Assembly (NCBI GenBank): GCA_023663465.1
Contig: JAMPHJ010000015.1
Location: 1 to 38,510 of the forward strand
DNA: 38,510 bases
Source: Muribaculaceae bacterium
Lineage (GTDB): Bacteria > Bacillota > Clostridia > Lachnospirales > Lachnospiraceae
Direction of reading: 5' to 3'
Below the pieces are notes generated by a model that did not search any database, was not told where the DNA came from, and saw nothing but the letters and a program-made list of their open reading frames with translations. This document shows, in pieces, positions 24,777 to 32,631 of the stretch. Position numbers and translations under genes: made by a program. The stretch's first letter is position 1. Each line of letters opens with the position of its first letter.

Positions 24777-26859
24777 TTTCTTTCCCAGCTCCCGTACTCC
24801 TACGCAATAGTATGCCGCCTATGCCAAAGGAAATCAATCCTATTCCAAACAAAATCAGCCCGTCGGAAACGCTGATTGTTTCCTGATAAAAGACCGGCAG
24901 GACATCCTGCAGCGTTTCGGGATAATAGGATATCAGCACGCTGAAAGCATTGTTGACAAAGTGCATCATCATCGACGGATAGATGCTTCCAGTCCTGTAC
25001 ACTACATAACAGAGTACCATACCTAGAAAACCTGTCGGGATGAATTTTACCAGACTCATATGATAAATGCCAAACAAAACCGCTACTATCATCATCGCTG
25101 GAAAGATACGATATTTTTCTTTCACAGAATGAAAGATAAATCCCCGAAACAGCATTTCCTCGCAGACAGCCGGCGCCAGCGCAATTACGATAAGAGATTC
25201 CAGGACGCCGCCACTCATGATACTTGAAAAAGTATCGTTAACCTGGCTTGTACTTTGCGGAAACAGCCTCATCAACCCATAGGATAATACGATGTTCACC
25301 AAAAACGCGCCCACAATCAGAAACAGACCGCCTAAGTATCCGCTAATCCCCGTTTTCTGAAAGCCATACGTCAGCCGGATATCTTTCTTCGTATACAATA
25401 CCACCGCAAGCGGTACACAAAGCAGAATCATCTGGGTGCCAAAAACACCCGCCAGCCCGAATTTTAGCTGCAGCATACTGCCCGCATACAATACCAATAC
25501 AATCGTAACCGCCACCACAAAGCCCACGTCGGACACGGTAGGTACGCCGCCCTTTTGCAGATTACTCCGCTTTTCAAAAAGCTGCAACCCCCCTTTGCCA
25601 TCACCAAACAAAATCGCCTCGCTATCATAAATCTTACTTAAAAACAAGATTGCAAGCGCTGCATAGGCAATATTACTCAATAATACCATCGCAACCGTCA
25701 TATAATCTATTTTAAAGAGAAGCATATTTTTAATCAACAGACAGATATTGGCAACCGGAATCATCGCCATCGTCTGCGTCAGCTCCACATTGGGGATAAA
25801 ACCGATATACCCCGTAAACATCACAACTAACATCAGGGGCGTGATATAATTATTCGCTTCTTTATAACTTTTGGCAAAAGAAGTGACACACATGGTAATC
25901 GCACTGATAAACAGCGAAAAAGCGAAAATTGCCAGAATACACACTAAAATTGCCGGTAGAAACTGGGTCAGATCAATGGTCTGCATGGACATTTCCATAT
26001 CCATAACCTGATACATATAAAACGCAATACCGCCCATCGAAAGAATGTTTAATAGCGCTGATATCATTCCGATGACCGCTACGGTCAAAAATTTGGACAC
26101 AATCAACTGCCTATTCGTCACCGGCAGCGTCAGAATGGTTTCTAACGTCCCCCTTTCCCGCTCGCCCGCAGTCGTATCAATCGCAGGATACATCGTTCCC
26201 ATCAGAAGACTGACAATCAGCATAAACGGTAAAATGGAACCCATAATACTGCCCAACGACTGCTCGCTGCTCGCCGTGTCCTGCCCCTCATACAAAACCG
26301 GCTCTAAAATTTCCTGCACGTTCAGACCCGCTTCCCTGATTTTTTCCTCCGTCATTTCTTCTCGAAATTCTTCAAAAGCATCCATGACAAGATTCATCGC
26401 ATAGGAAGAATTGGTTTCTGACGAGAGATAGTAGATATCATACTGCAATTTCCCGTTTTCCATCCCTCCGGCGATGTAGACGTCGATTTCTTCCATTTCA
26501 AGCGCCGCTTCATAATCCTCGATACTTGCTGCGTCCACAATCTGAATCGAATAGCTGCTGCCTGACGTGTCTTCTTCCGTCTTATCCTGTGATTCTTCCG
26601 ACAATTCCCCATCCGGCTCCTTTTCTCCCATATGCATCAGTTTCTCTAAAAAAGCGCCCTCATCCTCTGCTTCTATGACAACCCGGTAAGTCTGTTCCCC
26701 CATACTGGAAGAAATTGCCGCTACCACCTGCATAACGCCTATGAAAATAAGCGGATACAAAATCACCGGCACGACCAGCATCATAATCACGGTTTTCTTA
26801 TCCCGAAATACATCTAACATTTCTTTTTTTACTAAGGTTCTAATGATTTTCGTGTTCAT
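24760..26859 (-). CDS. ABC-2 permease fused to CPBP intramembrane protease
   Basis: A 699-aa two-part membrane protein. Residues about 1-430 form an ABC-2/NatB-type permease: an N-terminal helix after DVFRDKKTVIMMLVVPVILY, a large acidic extracytoplasmic loop, and six further helices with TAGERERGTLETILTLPVTN. Residues about 480-660 form a CPBP (CAAX protease/bacteriocin-processing) domain with EEMLFRG (567-573), GIYHMS (His600) and MMHFVNN (His633), the conserved catalytic set. Overlaps the ATPase gene by 20 nt. Together they probably form a Na+/drug or peptide exporter of NatAB type. The substrate is unknown. Confidence 0.88.
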   Translation of the reverse strand: MNTKIIRTLVKKEMLDVFRDKKTVIMMLVVPVILYPLIFIGVMQVVAAISSSMGEQTYRVVIEAEDEGAFLEKLMHMGEKEPDGELSEESQDKTEEDTSGSSYSIQIVDAASIEDYEAALEMEEIDVYIAGGMENGKLQYDIYYLSSETNSSYAMNLVMDAFEEFREEMTEEKIREAGLNVQEILEPVLYEGQDTASSEQSLGSIMGSILPFMLIVSLLMGTMYPAIDTTAGERERGTLETILTLPVTNRQLIVSKFLTVAVIGMISALLNILSMGGIAFYMYQVMDMEMSMQTIDLTQFLPAILVCILAIFAFSLFISAITMCVTSFAKSYKEANNYITPLMLVVMFTGYIGFIPNVELTQTMAMIPVANICLLIKNMLLFKIDYMTVAMVLLSNIAYAALAILFLSKIYDSEAILFGDGKGGLQLFEKRSNLQKGGVPTVSDVGFVVAVTIVLVLYAGSMLQLKFGLAGVFGTQMILLCVPLAVVLYTKKDIRLTYGFQKTGISGYLGGLFLIVGAFLVNIVLSYGLMRLFPQSTSQVNDTFSSIMSGGVLESLIVIALAPAVCEEMLFRGFIFHSVKEKYRIFPAMMIVAVLFGIYHMSLVKFIPTGFLGMVLCYVVYRTGSIYPSMMMHFVNNAFSVLISYYPETLQDVLPVFYQETISVSDGLILFGIGLISFGIGGILLRRSTGAGKENGGNR

Positions 26860-27625
26860 CCGTCATGCCCTCCCTGATTACAAGCTCCGTGAAAACATCC
26901 CGCAGACTCTTTTTCCCGGTCTGCTCCTTGAGACTTTCAGGCGTACCCTCGCTGATAATCCTACCCCGGTGAATCATAATGATTCTATCACATAAATATT
27001 CCGCCTCTTCCATATAATGGGTGGAATAGAGAATCATTTTGCCCTCTTCCCGCTCCCTTTTCATAAACTCAATAATCGCGGCGCTGCTTAAAATATCCAG
27101 TCCCAACGTAGGCTCGTCCAGAATATAAGTCTGCGGGTCATGTATAAGACACCTGGCTATGGAAGCCCGCTGCGTCTGTCCCGTCGAAAGCTTCTCTATC
27201 CGGTTATCAATAAAAGTATCCAGCGAAAGAATCTGGCTGATTTTTTCAATCTTTTTATCCACATCTTCCTTCGTCATCCCATAAATAGTCCCCAGCATTT
27301 CCAAGAGTTCCCTGGAAGAAAACCTGCCATAAAGCTTCGTATTGTTGGAAAGATAGCCGATATGTTTTTTTACCTCGATATCGTCGCGCATTTCTTTATC
27401 CCCGATGCGGATACTCACCGTCCCGCTTGTGGGTTTCATCAGTTTAGACATCATACGAAGAAGCGTCGTCTTGCCCGCACCGTTTGGACCCAGGATTCCC
27501 ACGATTTCACCCGCCTTAATGGTCAGGGAAATTCCATCCACTGCATTGATATCGACTTTTTTATTTCTTTTCTCATTCTTGGTAAAAGTCTTTATCAGAT
27601 TTTCCGCCACCATTCTATTCTCCAT
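26840..27625 (-). CDS. ABC transporter ATP-binding protein (NatA-type)
   Basis: ATPase partner of the permease-protease fusion. Walker A GPNGAGKTT (about residues 46-54), Q-loop region near HIGYLSNNTKLYGRF, signature LSTGQTQR, Walker B YILDEPTLGLD, and H-loop MILYSTHYMEE are all present. The frame opens at 27637, but the ATG at 27625 is preferred because GATGAGG sits 6 nt upstream. It overlaps the end of the small membrane protein gene and the start of the permease gene, so the four genes XRE-membrane protein-ATPase-permease form one operon. Confidence 0.9.
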   Translation of the reverse strand: MENRMVAENLIKTFTKNEKRNKKVDINAVDGISLTIKAGEIVGILGPNGAGKTTLLRMMSKLMKPTSGTVSIRIGDKEMRDDIEVKKHIGYLSNNTKLYGRFSSRELLEMLGTIYGMTKEDVDKKIEKISQILSLDTFIDNRIEKLSTGQTQRASIARCLIHDPQTYILDEPTLGLDILSSAAIIEFMKREREEGKMILYSTHYMEEAEYLCDRIIMIHRGRIISEGTPESLKEQTGKKSLRDVFTELVIREGMTDEHENH

Positions 27626-28100
27626 GATTTTCCTCATCCTCCTCTTCGTTTTCCAGACGTTCCTCTTTCTTATGGTGTATCGCCGCCGCTATCGACAATC
27701 CGCCGAAACAAAGCACAAATACCTGTATCATCATAAAAAGCCCTGTCATGACAGAACCGAGAAACCGCTGATAGTTACGATACGTTATCGCAAAAAAGAG
27801 AATGCCCGTGACGGCGCCCGCTATCAGACTGACCATCAGATTCGTACCAGGCGTCGGCGCCAGCTTCCTATCCCAGATACCGTTTTTCATACAGGCAATT
27901 ACCGTATAGAAAGCAATACTCATAAAAACAATCCATTCTCCCGCCATCATTTCCGGGTGTTCCCGGCCATAAAGAAGCAGTTGGACAGACATCGCCGCCA
28001 AAAGCCCCCAGAAAGCAAGCCAGAAACCGTTGTGCTCGATTTCCAGCAATTTCTTTTCCTGCATTTCATCTAACCTGCTCTTACTCTTCTTCTTTTTCAT
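27615..28100 (-). CDS. Small membrane protein associated with XRE/ABC operon
   Basis: About 161 aa. A charged N-terminus (MKKKKSKSRLDEMQEKKLLE) is followed by four hydrophobic segments (FWLAFWGLLAAMSVQLLLYG, WIVFMSIAFYTVIA, LMVSLIAGAVTGILFFAIT, SVMTGLFMMIQVFVLCFGGL) and an acidic C-terminus. It resembles the DUF6773-like membrane proteins found behind small XRE regulators. An open frame extends to 28130; the ATG at 28100 follows GAGGAAG closely. It overlaps the XRE gene by 20 nt. Function unknown, probably tied to the adjacent exporter. Confidence 0.75.
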   Translation of the reverse strand: MKKKKSKSRLDEMQEKKLLEIEHNGFWLAFWGLLAAMSVQLLLYGREHPEMMAGEWIVFMSIAFYTVIACMKNGIWDRKLAPTPGTNLMVSLIAGAVTGILFFAITYRNYQRFLGSVMTGLFMMIQVFVLCFGGLSIAAAIHHKKEERLENEEEDEENHGE

Positions 28101-28302
28101 CTTCCTCTTCCTCCCAAAATAAATCGTCAAGCTTTTTATCCAATACGCGGCAGATAGCGCGGCATAATTTAATCGTAGGATTATACTCCCCCTGCTCGAT
28201 GGCGTTTATCGTCTGTCGGGAAACCCCGACCGCCTGTGCCAGCGCCTTCTGCGTCATGTCCTTCTCGGCACGCGCCACTTTAATTGCTATGTTTCTCGCC
28301 AA
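28081..28302 (-). CDS. XRE-family transcriptional regulator
   Basis: A compact 73-aa Cro/C1-type helix-turn-helix protein: ARAEKDMTQKALAQAVGVSR, then QTINAIEQGEYNPTIKLCRA, with an acidic tail. An in-frame ATG at 28455 would add about 51 residues, but that extension lacks family similarity and overlaps the promoter. A TTG at 28302 is therefore the likely start, as the family normally begins at this helix, and a run of nine Gs sits 8 nt upstream as ribosome-binding site. It heads the operon of membrane protein, ABC ATPase and permease-protease and probably represses it. Confidence 0.88.
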   Translation of the reverse strand: MARNIAIKVARAEKDMTQKALAQAVGVSRQTINAIEQGEYNPTIKLCRAICRVLDKKLDDLFWEEEEDEKEEE

Positions 28303-28310
28303 CCCTTTTA

Positions 28311-28319
28311 CCCCCCCCC
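28311..28319 (-). promoter_or_regulatory. G9 homopolymer acting as the XRE ribosome-binding region
   Basis: Nine consecutive Cs on the plus strand (Gs in the mRNA) provide the only Shine-Dalgarno-like sequence for the TTG start at 28302. A tract of this length can gain or lose bases during replication, altering spacing or strength. Confidence 0.6.
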
Positions 28320-28398
28320 TAAAATATCCGTCTATGAATGCGTTTTGCTTCTTGCGCTGATTTTTTGTGTCTTTTATTTTCTTGTCTGTGTGTTTTGG

Positions 28399-28455
28399 TC
28401 TGTACTGTACGTCTGTACTGCATATAAAGTTATCATATGTTGTACTTTTTGTCAA
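28399..28455 (-). promoter_or_regulatory. Promoter and repeated operator-like boxes of the XRE operon
   Basis: Minus strand: TTGACA (28455-28450), 17-nt spacer, TAACTT (28432-28427). Just downstream, GTCTGTACT occurs twice on the plus strand (28399-28407 and 28411-28419) with 12-bp spacing and contains GTACTGTAC-type dyads. These fit an autoregulatory XRE operator overlapping the transcription start. Confidence 0.55.
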
Positions 28456-28554
28456 CTATATTTTACATTTTGTTTTTTGGGTGGATAATGAGGATGAATT
28501 GCAATGCAAGATGGGGAATGATAAGGATAGGGGGATGGCGGGGCAGGACAGATA

Positions 28555-28588
28555 GAAATCCCACGAAAGCACTCTTTCGCGGGATTTC
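28555..28588. terminator. Strong hairpin terminator downstream of NYN gene
   Basis: GAAATCCCACGAAAG (28555-28569) pairs with CTTTCGCGGGATTTC (28574-28588), one mismatch, 4-nt loop. A CTTTTTC tract follows on the plus strand. It separates the accessory block from the XRE operon and may work both ways. Confidence 0.8.
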
Positions 28589-28634
28589 ATCTTTTTCTAA
28601 TCTGATATAATCTGGATTTCGTATAATCTAAAAT

Positions 28635-29288
28635 TTATAACTCTTCACACGTCTTTATCTTATTATAAATTGCCAATCCACCGTTCCTGCCAAAAGAATG
28701 TAAACAATTCAGATATATTACCCTGGGAGTTTTCTCCTTTCCCTCCATTAATTTTTGGATTTGTTCTATCATTCCCTCGTACTCTGTTCCATCAAACAGT
28801 TTTTTTATAACTGCTCTTATACGCATCTTCTCTGTATAATCGGCAAAAAATCCACCAATATTTAAATTTTCACGCACCCGTCTCAACTCTTTTGTCCGTT
28901 CGCTGTTTTCATTACCGCTCACAATACCGTCTTCCACACAGACCGATAGTAAAACCCTGCGTTTATGCGCTGACTTTTTATCCCAGTAATCCCGTACTGC
29001 CTGAAATCCATTGTCATGACTAACTATTACAGCCGTTCCCTCAAATCCTCCGCCAAATAACTCTCCAAGTTTGGAAATTATATAAAAATCCAGTGCATTC
29101 TTTCCATTTTTATGCAACTTGCATACTTCAAAACCACAACCAGAATTTGTAATATCTTCCAGCCATCTACGTTCCATATTCTTTTTTGCCTCACTGTAAA
29201 AAATAATCACATAATCTGACGCATTCAGATAATGACAGCCTTTCATGCCCATATTTCCGACATTCTCGTAGTCAACTAAAAACAGCAT
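28635..29288 (-). CDS. NYN/PIN-like domain protein (putative RNase)
   Basis: About 217 aa. The N-terminal half is a PIN-like (NYN-type) nuclease fold with acidic residues at expected sites: FLVDYENVG (Asp6), NALDFYIISKLG (Asp67) and VIVSHDNGFQAV (Asp92). The C-terminal part is helical and unrecognised. The open frame continues to 29393, but the ATG at 29288 has a GGGGG ribosome-binding site 7 nt upstream and begins exactly at the PIN strand. It lies 120 nt downstream of the 590-aa gene on the same strand. Such proteins are often RNases in defence or toxin contexts; that role is inferred. Confidence 0.72.
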   Translation of the reverse strand: MLFLVDYENVGNMGMKGCHYLNASDYVIIFYSEAKKNMERRWLEDITNSGCGFEVCKLHKNGKNALDFYIISKLGELFGGGFEGTAVIVSHDNGFQAVRDYWDKKSAHKRRVLLSVCVEDGIVSGNENSERTKELRRVRENLNIGGFFADYTEKMRIRAVIKKLFDGTEYEGMIEQIQKLMEGKEKTPRVIYLNCLHSFGRNGGLAIYNKIKTCEEL

Positions 29289-29408
29289 ATTTTGACCCCC
29301 TTTTAAAATAGTCAAATGCTTTCCTTTTATCCTTAACGTTATTATGCGCCTTGATATGTACCAAAAAACGGACTCAATGTGCAGCAGTTGCATAATCTAA
29401 ACAGGGGG

Positions 29409-31181
29409 CTATTTTCTCTTAATATCTATCCAGCCGTAACTTCTCATTTCTTCCCGGAATGCACTTCTTCGTGGATACTTATCTTTATACGATGTCATAA
29501 GCTTCTGTTTTGCACCCAGCTCGCCCATAGACTCCCGCACCTCGCCTAACGCGGCAATATACGCCGCACATTCCCAATAATAGTTTCTGCGGTTTGCATT
29601 CATAATTCCTTCGGTCCGCTTTTCAAGCAGCTTCGTGATTTTTCTTATTGCACGGTCTCTAACATCAGATTCCATTAAAACCATAGATTTCCACTTTAAA
29701 AATATCTGGCCAAACAACTCTTTCTCACCTGTCTCTTCAAATCCGCAGGTGCCTTTTCGATATTCTTCTGCGGAAAATCTCATGGCGTCTTTTACCATAT
29801 CTGCCATCGCGGCAATTCCCTTACCTTTCCACTGCCCCTCATACAAATATAACAGATACAAGGCTATCCCCGGTTTCATAAAAGTGCCGCTCCAGCCTAA
29901 TGCTTCTGATTTACTCAATCCCTTGTCTAATACGTCCGCAAACTGTCCATCCAAAAATTTGAGCAATAAAACCATATTGCTGTCCGGTTTATTTTCTGCT
30001 CTCTCAGAAGGTGCGCAGCTTCTTTCATACATGCCGAAAGAAATTTCCTTTTTATGTACAGATAATTTCATGAAGACTTTTTGAAGCTCTTCCCTTTTCT
30101 TTTCACTTTCAAAGCCATTTAACAACACGCGAAGATAATTCAGCGCAGAGGTATCCGATTCATATGCCGCAAAATAGCACTTCCCCAGCAAAGACGGTTC
30201 CCTTCCTGTTTTTATAACATACTCAGCCGTTTTCAGCGCTGCTCTGCTGCGCATAATATATTTCTTTGATATCGTATCCATCGCTTTGATTCCTATGGAT
30301 ACCATGTCATTCGCTGCCGCATATTCCTCATTTTCTAATAGGTTCAAATACAATCCCGGATGGATGGCAGCATATTCTTCCGCATACTGGGCTGCCAAAG
30401 AAACATCATTCAACAACCCGACCGCTTCCAATAGAAGACGGTCAGCATCACGCCCTGCCTTTTCTCCAAGACACTTAATCCAAAGCGTCAAAAAATTCCC
30501 AAAATCAGGCAGTTCATCATCACCATGCTGCATAACTTTTTCTAACGTGATTTCATCCATTTTTGCATTTGCAATCACTCCATATAATGCCTCCGGTCGT
30601 TTTGCGGGCGGCACAGCAAAATATGCACAATATGCCGTATCAAGAACAACCTGTTTCATGTCGCGGTGCAAAAGCTCATGATACACCATATCTTTAAATG
30701 ATAATTCTTCTCCGCCGTACTCATTATCACATAAAATTTCCATCGAAAACATATCATTCCCAATTTCAAAGCCTTCTTGATAGCTTTCCATATCCATACA
30801 GGTATGCACAAAATCACAGGCTTCTTCTAACATTTCAGAAATACCACTGTCGTCCTCATAATAAAATTCTTCTTCACCGTCATCATACCAATCGTCATAT
30901 TCTTCATTCAATATTCCAGTAAGCGTAATTTCCTGGGAACCGATATTCTCTAGGTTCTTTCGGATATGGCTATACATTTCCATAAATGCAGCGTCTTTTA
31001 CTGTACCTTTATCTAATTCTTTTTCCATCCTTCCGCCCGCTGATTTCAGCCTTTCTAAAAAATCTTCCCTGCAATGCTCCGGGAAGCTCCTTCCGATATC
31101 ATGAATAAAAGCGATAAGCTGTTCTGTTGAATATTGTCCTGTAAGGGTATCTATCTGGTTTAAAAAATTTGTTAGATTCAT
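29409..31181 (-). CDS. Large helical protein of unknown function
   Basis: A 590-aa soluble protein from the ATG at 31181 (GGAG 7 nt upstream; the frame opens at 31283 but that extension overlaps the preceding remnant). It is mostly alpha-helical with a very acidic patch (about residues 97-118, EEYDDWYDDGEEEFYYEDD). Repeat-like helices follow (AKMDEITLEKVMQHGDDELP, LAAQYAEEYAAIHPGLYLNL). The helical body is reminiscent of the region following SWIM zinc fingers in Bacillota proteins, but no zinc-finger Cys/His pattern is present. No catalytic motif is recognised. It lies between a disabled RelB-type antitoxin and the NYN nuclease. Confidence 0.6.
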   Translation of the reverse strand: MNLTNFLNQIDTLTGQYSTEQLIAFIHDIGRSFPEHCREDFLERLKSAGGRMEKELDKGTVKDAAFMEMYSHIRKNLENIGSQEITLTGILNEEYDDWYDDGEEEFYYEDDSGISEMLEEACDFVHTCMDMESYQEGFEIGNDMFSMEILCDNEYGGEELSFKDMVYHELLHRDMKQVVLDTAYCAYFAVPPAKRPEALYGVIANAKMDEITLEKVMQHGDDELPDFGNFLTLWIKCLGEKAGRDADRLLLEAVGLLNDVSLAAQYAEEYAAIHPGLYLNLLENEEYAAANDMVSIGIKAMDTISKKYIMRSRAALKTAEYVIKTGREPSLLGKCYFAAYESDTSALNYLRVLLNGFESEKKREELQKVFMKLSVHKKEISFGMYERSCAPSERAENKPDSNMVLLLKFLDGQFADVLDKGLSKSEALGWSGTFMKPGIALYLLYLYEGQWKGKGIAAMADMVKDAMRFSAEEYRKGTCGFEETGEKELFGQIFLKWKSMVLMESDVRDRAIRKITKLLEKRTEGIMNANRRNYYWECAAYIAALGEVRESMGELGAKQKLMTSYKDKYPRRSAFREEMRSYGWIDIKRK

Positions 31182-31242
31182 GGCTGGACTCCATTCTGTT
31201 AAAAATGCATTGCTTAGCTGCACACGCTTTTGTAGGTGAAAA

Positions 31243-31446
31243 TTAATGATTCTCCCTGAATTTTGCAAATTCCTTTTCTGCATTTTGTACTCTTCCTGCC
31301 CCTATATCATCATAACCTTTTTGCAGTTTTGCATGTAATTGCTCAATTGTCATTCTATCAGCATTGATTATATCAGGGACTTTCGGCAGCGTTACTGCAA
31401 AGAGAATCGGATTTCCCCCTAAATTTAATGTTGCTGTTTTTTCCAC
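31243..31446 (-). pseudogene. RelB/DinJ-type antitoxin with internal deletion, toxin absent
   Basis: From a GTG at 31446 (GGGGGT 9 nt upstream) the product begins VEKTATLNL, the usual RelB/DinJ opening. It then jumps through GGNPI to FAVTLPKVPDIINADRMT and ends QKGYDDIGAGRVQNAEKEFA, which is the usual C-terminal half. The roughly 35 residues between, the ribbon-helix-helix DNA-binding and dimerisation core, are missing in frame. The reading frame is intact at 67 aa, so a peptide retaining the toxin-binding tail could still be made. No RelE/YafQ toxin follows; the next gene is the unrelated 590-aa protein. Confidence 0.75.
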
Positions 31447-31614
31447 AATACAATACCCCCGTTTCAATTGCATTGTAACGTTTTTGTCGTTACAAATCAA
31501 GATTTTGCCTGTAATCTAATAAAAATACCCATTCTATAGTTAAAACAAGTTTTCCAACATAATTATATTATCCTTTATCAACTACCAAAACTAAATCAGC
31601 CACATCTCTTAATT

Positions 31615-31838
31615 TTATTCTCTTGTAATTGCATCTTCCACAATCTTTATCAGATATTCTTTCCTTGATAAATCTCCCAAATCATCAAATATTGCATTAT
31701 AGGCCACCAACGCCGTTCTAACATATTGTGCATTATTTTCAAACAATTCTCGATTAGGATTTAATCCAATCTCATCAGCATATTGACAGCAAAAAGTGAG
31801 CACTGATTTCAATCTTTATAAAGATAGATATCTCTCAT
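31615..31838 (-). pseudogene. Fic-family toxin gene with large internal deletion
   Basis: An ATG at 31838, 4 nt after the VbhA-type stop, encodes MRDIYLYKD, the typical start of Fic proteins partnered with VbhA. It then hits a TGA (31811-31809). Overlapping in another frame, the C-terminus of a Fic protein continues from 31812: LTFCCQYADEIGLNPNRELF then YVRTALVAYNAIFDDLGDLS and a YLIKIVEDAI ending. This segment normally lies directly behind the HxFxxGNxR active site. Everything between, including the catalytic motif, is deleted, so the AMPylation toxin is dead. Confidence 0.8.
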
Positions 31839-31842
31839 AAAC

Positions 31843-32010
31843 TTACCTTTCTTTTACTTTGTATTTTTTATCAAGATACCGTTTAATATCTGCCATCGTA
31901 ACCTCACCGCGTTTTTCCTTCTCAATATATTCCTTAAATTCCTCTGTTGGTTCAAGCCCATCAACTTTTATCATGCCTATTGCATAATCCCAAGCCTGTG
32001 TGTTTGTCAT
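31843..32010 (-). CDS. VbhA-type antitoxin (Fic antitoxin), orphan
   Basis: A 55-aa protein: TNTQAWDYAIGMIKVDGLEP then EEFKEYIEKEKRGEVTMADI. Length, the early helix followed by a GLEP turn, and the EKEKRGEVT segment are typical of VbhA-like antitoxins that inhibit Fic AMPylators. ATG at 32010 is chosen over 32034 because GGAGGG lies 6 nt upstream. The canonical inhibitory [S/T]xxxE[G/N] position reads MIKVDG here; the consequence is uncertain. The gene is complete although its Fic partner is destroyed. Confidence 0.75.
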   Translation of the reverse strand: MTNTQAWDYAIGMIKVDGLEPTEEFKEYIEKEKRGEVTMADIKRYLDKKYKVKER

Positions 32011-32244
32011 TGTACTCCCTCCGTTTCTATCCATATTATTATGCTATAGGTAAATCCATCCTAAGAGATTCGTAAATTTCTGTCACCTCCTGTTTTAAAA
32101 CTCTACCACACATAATTGAATTAACACCTATTTTGCCATAATATGCTCATTTCATATAGTAGCTGTTTTTCAGTCATTTTTATTACTATATATACACCTA
32201 ATGTTAAATTCTATCAAGACAAGGCGAAAATGATGCCAGTACCA
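32011..32244. other. AT-rich leader region upstream of the VbhA-type gene
   Basis: No gene is supported. A perfect AGGAGGTGAC ribosome-binding-like sequence on the minus strand (around 32082-32091) precedes only a 15-codon GTG frame (VTEIYESLRMDLPIA). This may be a leader peptide or the vestige of a deleted gene start. Otherwise the region is AT-rich. Confidence 0.35.
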
Positions 32245-32631
32245 TTATTTCAAACGATATGTTCTTGTTCTATTAGCTCCTAACGCTTCCATATCTTCCA
32301 TCTCAAAGAGCAGCGCCCTTGTCCTAGTTACACTTAAACCAAGCACTTGGGCGATATCACTTGTTTTGGCAGTTTCATGTTCCTGCAAATATTCCCTGAC
32401 TTTACTCATGTTTTCATTGGTTTTATTCATCTGCTTTATTTGCCTATCTTTTATCGCTTGTTTTTTATCGCTTGTTTTTATCGCTTGTTTTTTTATAAAT
32501 TTTAAAGTCAGCGAAGTCCTATCAGGTGCAAAACTTTCCTCTATCACCGGTTCTTCCCAGCCTTCATCTTCCCATACATTAAAAATATTCGGTACTCCGC
32601 TCCCTGCATGTTCATAATCTATTTCTTCATA
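32245..32631 (-). pseudogene. C-terminal AlbA_2 fragment with repeat linker and winged helix
   Basis: The frame is open from 32631 and begins inside a domain: YEHAGSGVPNIFNVWEDEGW, the late ATP-binding-domain motif of AlbA_2 regulators (compare ERAGSGVPDI in the gene at 8-9.5 kb). It continues through SFAPDRTSLTLKF, a Lys-rich repeat (KKQAIKTSDKKQAIKD), and a winged helix ending LGANRTRTYRLK. The AlbA_2 and first ATPase half are missing. Its 5' end overlaps the last codons of the full-length AlbA_2 gene upstream, so the junction looks recombinational. Confidence 0.8.
32453..32494. repeat. Homopolymer-punctuated repeat in AlbA_2 fragment
   Basis: Plus strand: three ATCGCTTG units followed by T runs of 6, 5 and 7 (32461-32466, 32475-32479, 32488-32494). 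The total is in frame (42 nt). Confidence 0.85.

Noticed and set aside
27140..28073. Long plus-strand ORFs opposite the ABC ATPase and membrane protein
   Set aside because: Shadows of the minus-strand genes, which carry the Walker motifs and transmembrane helices.
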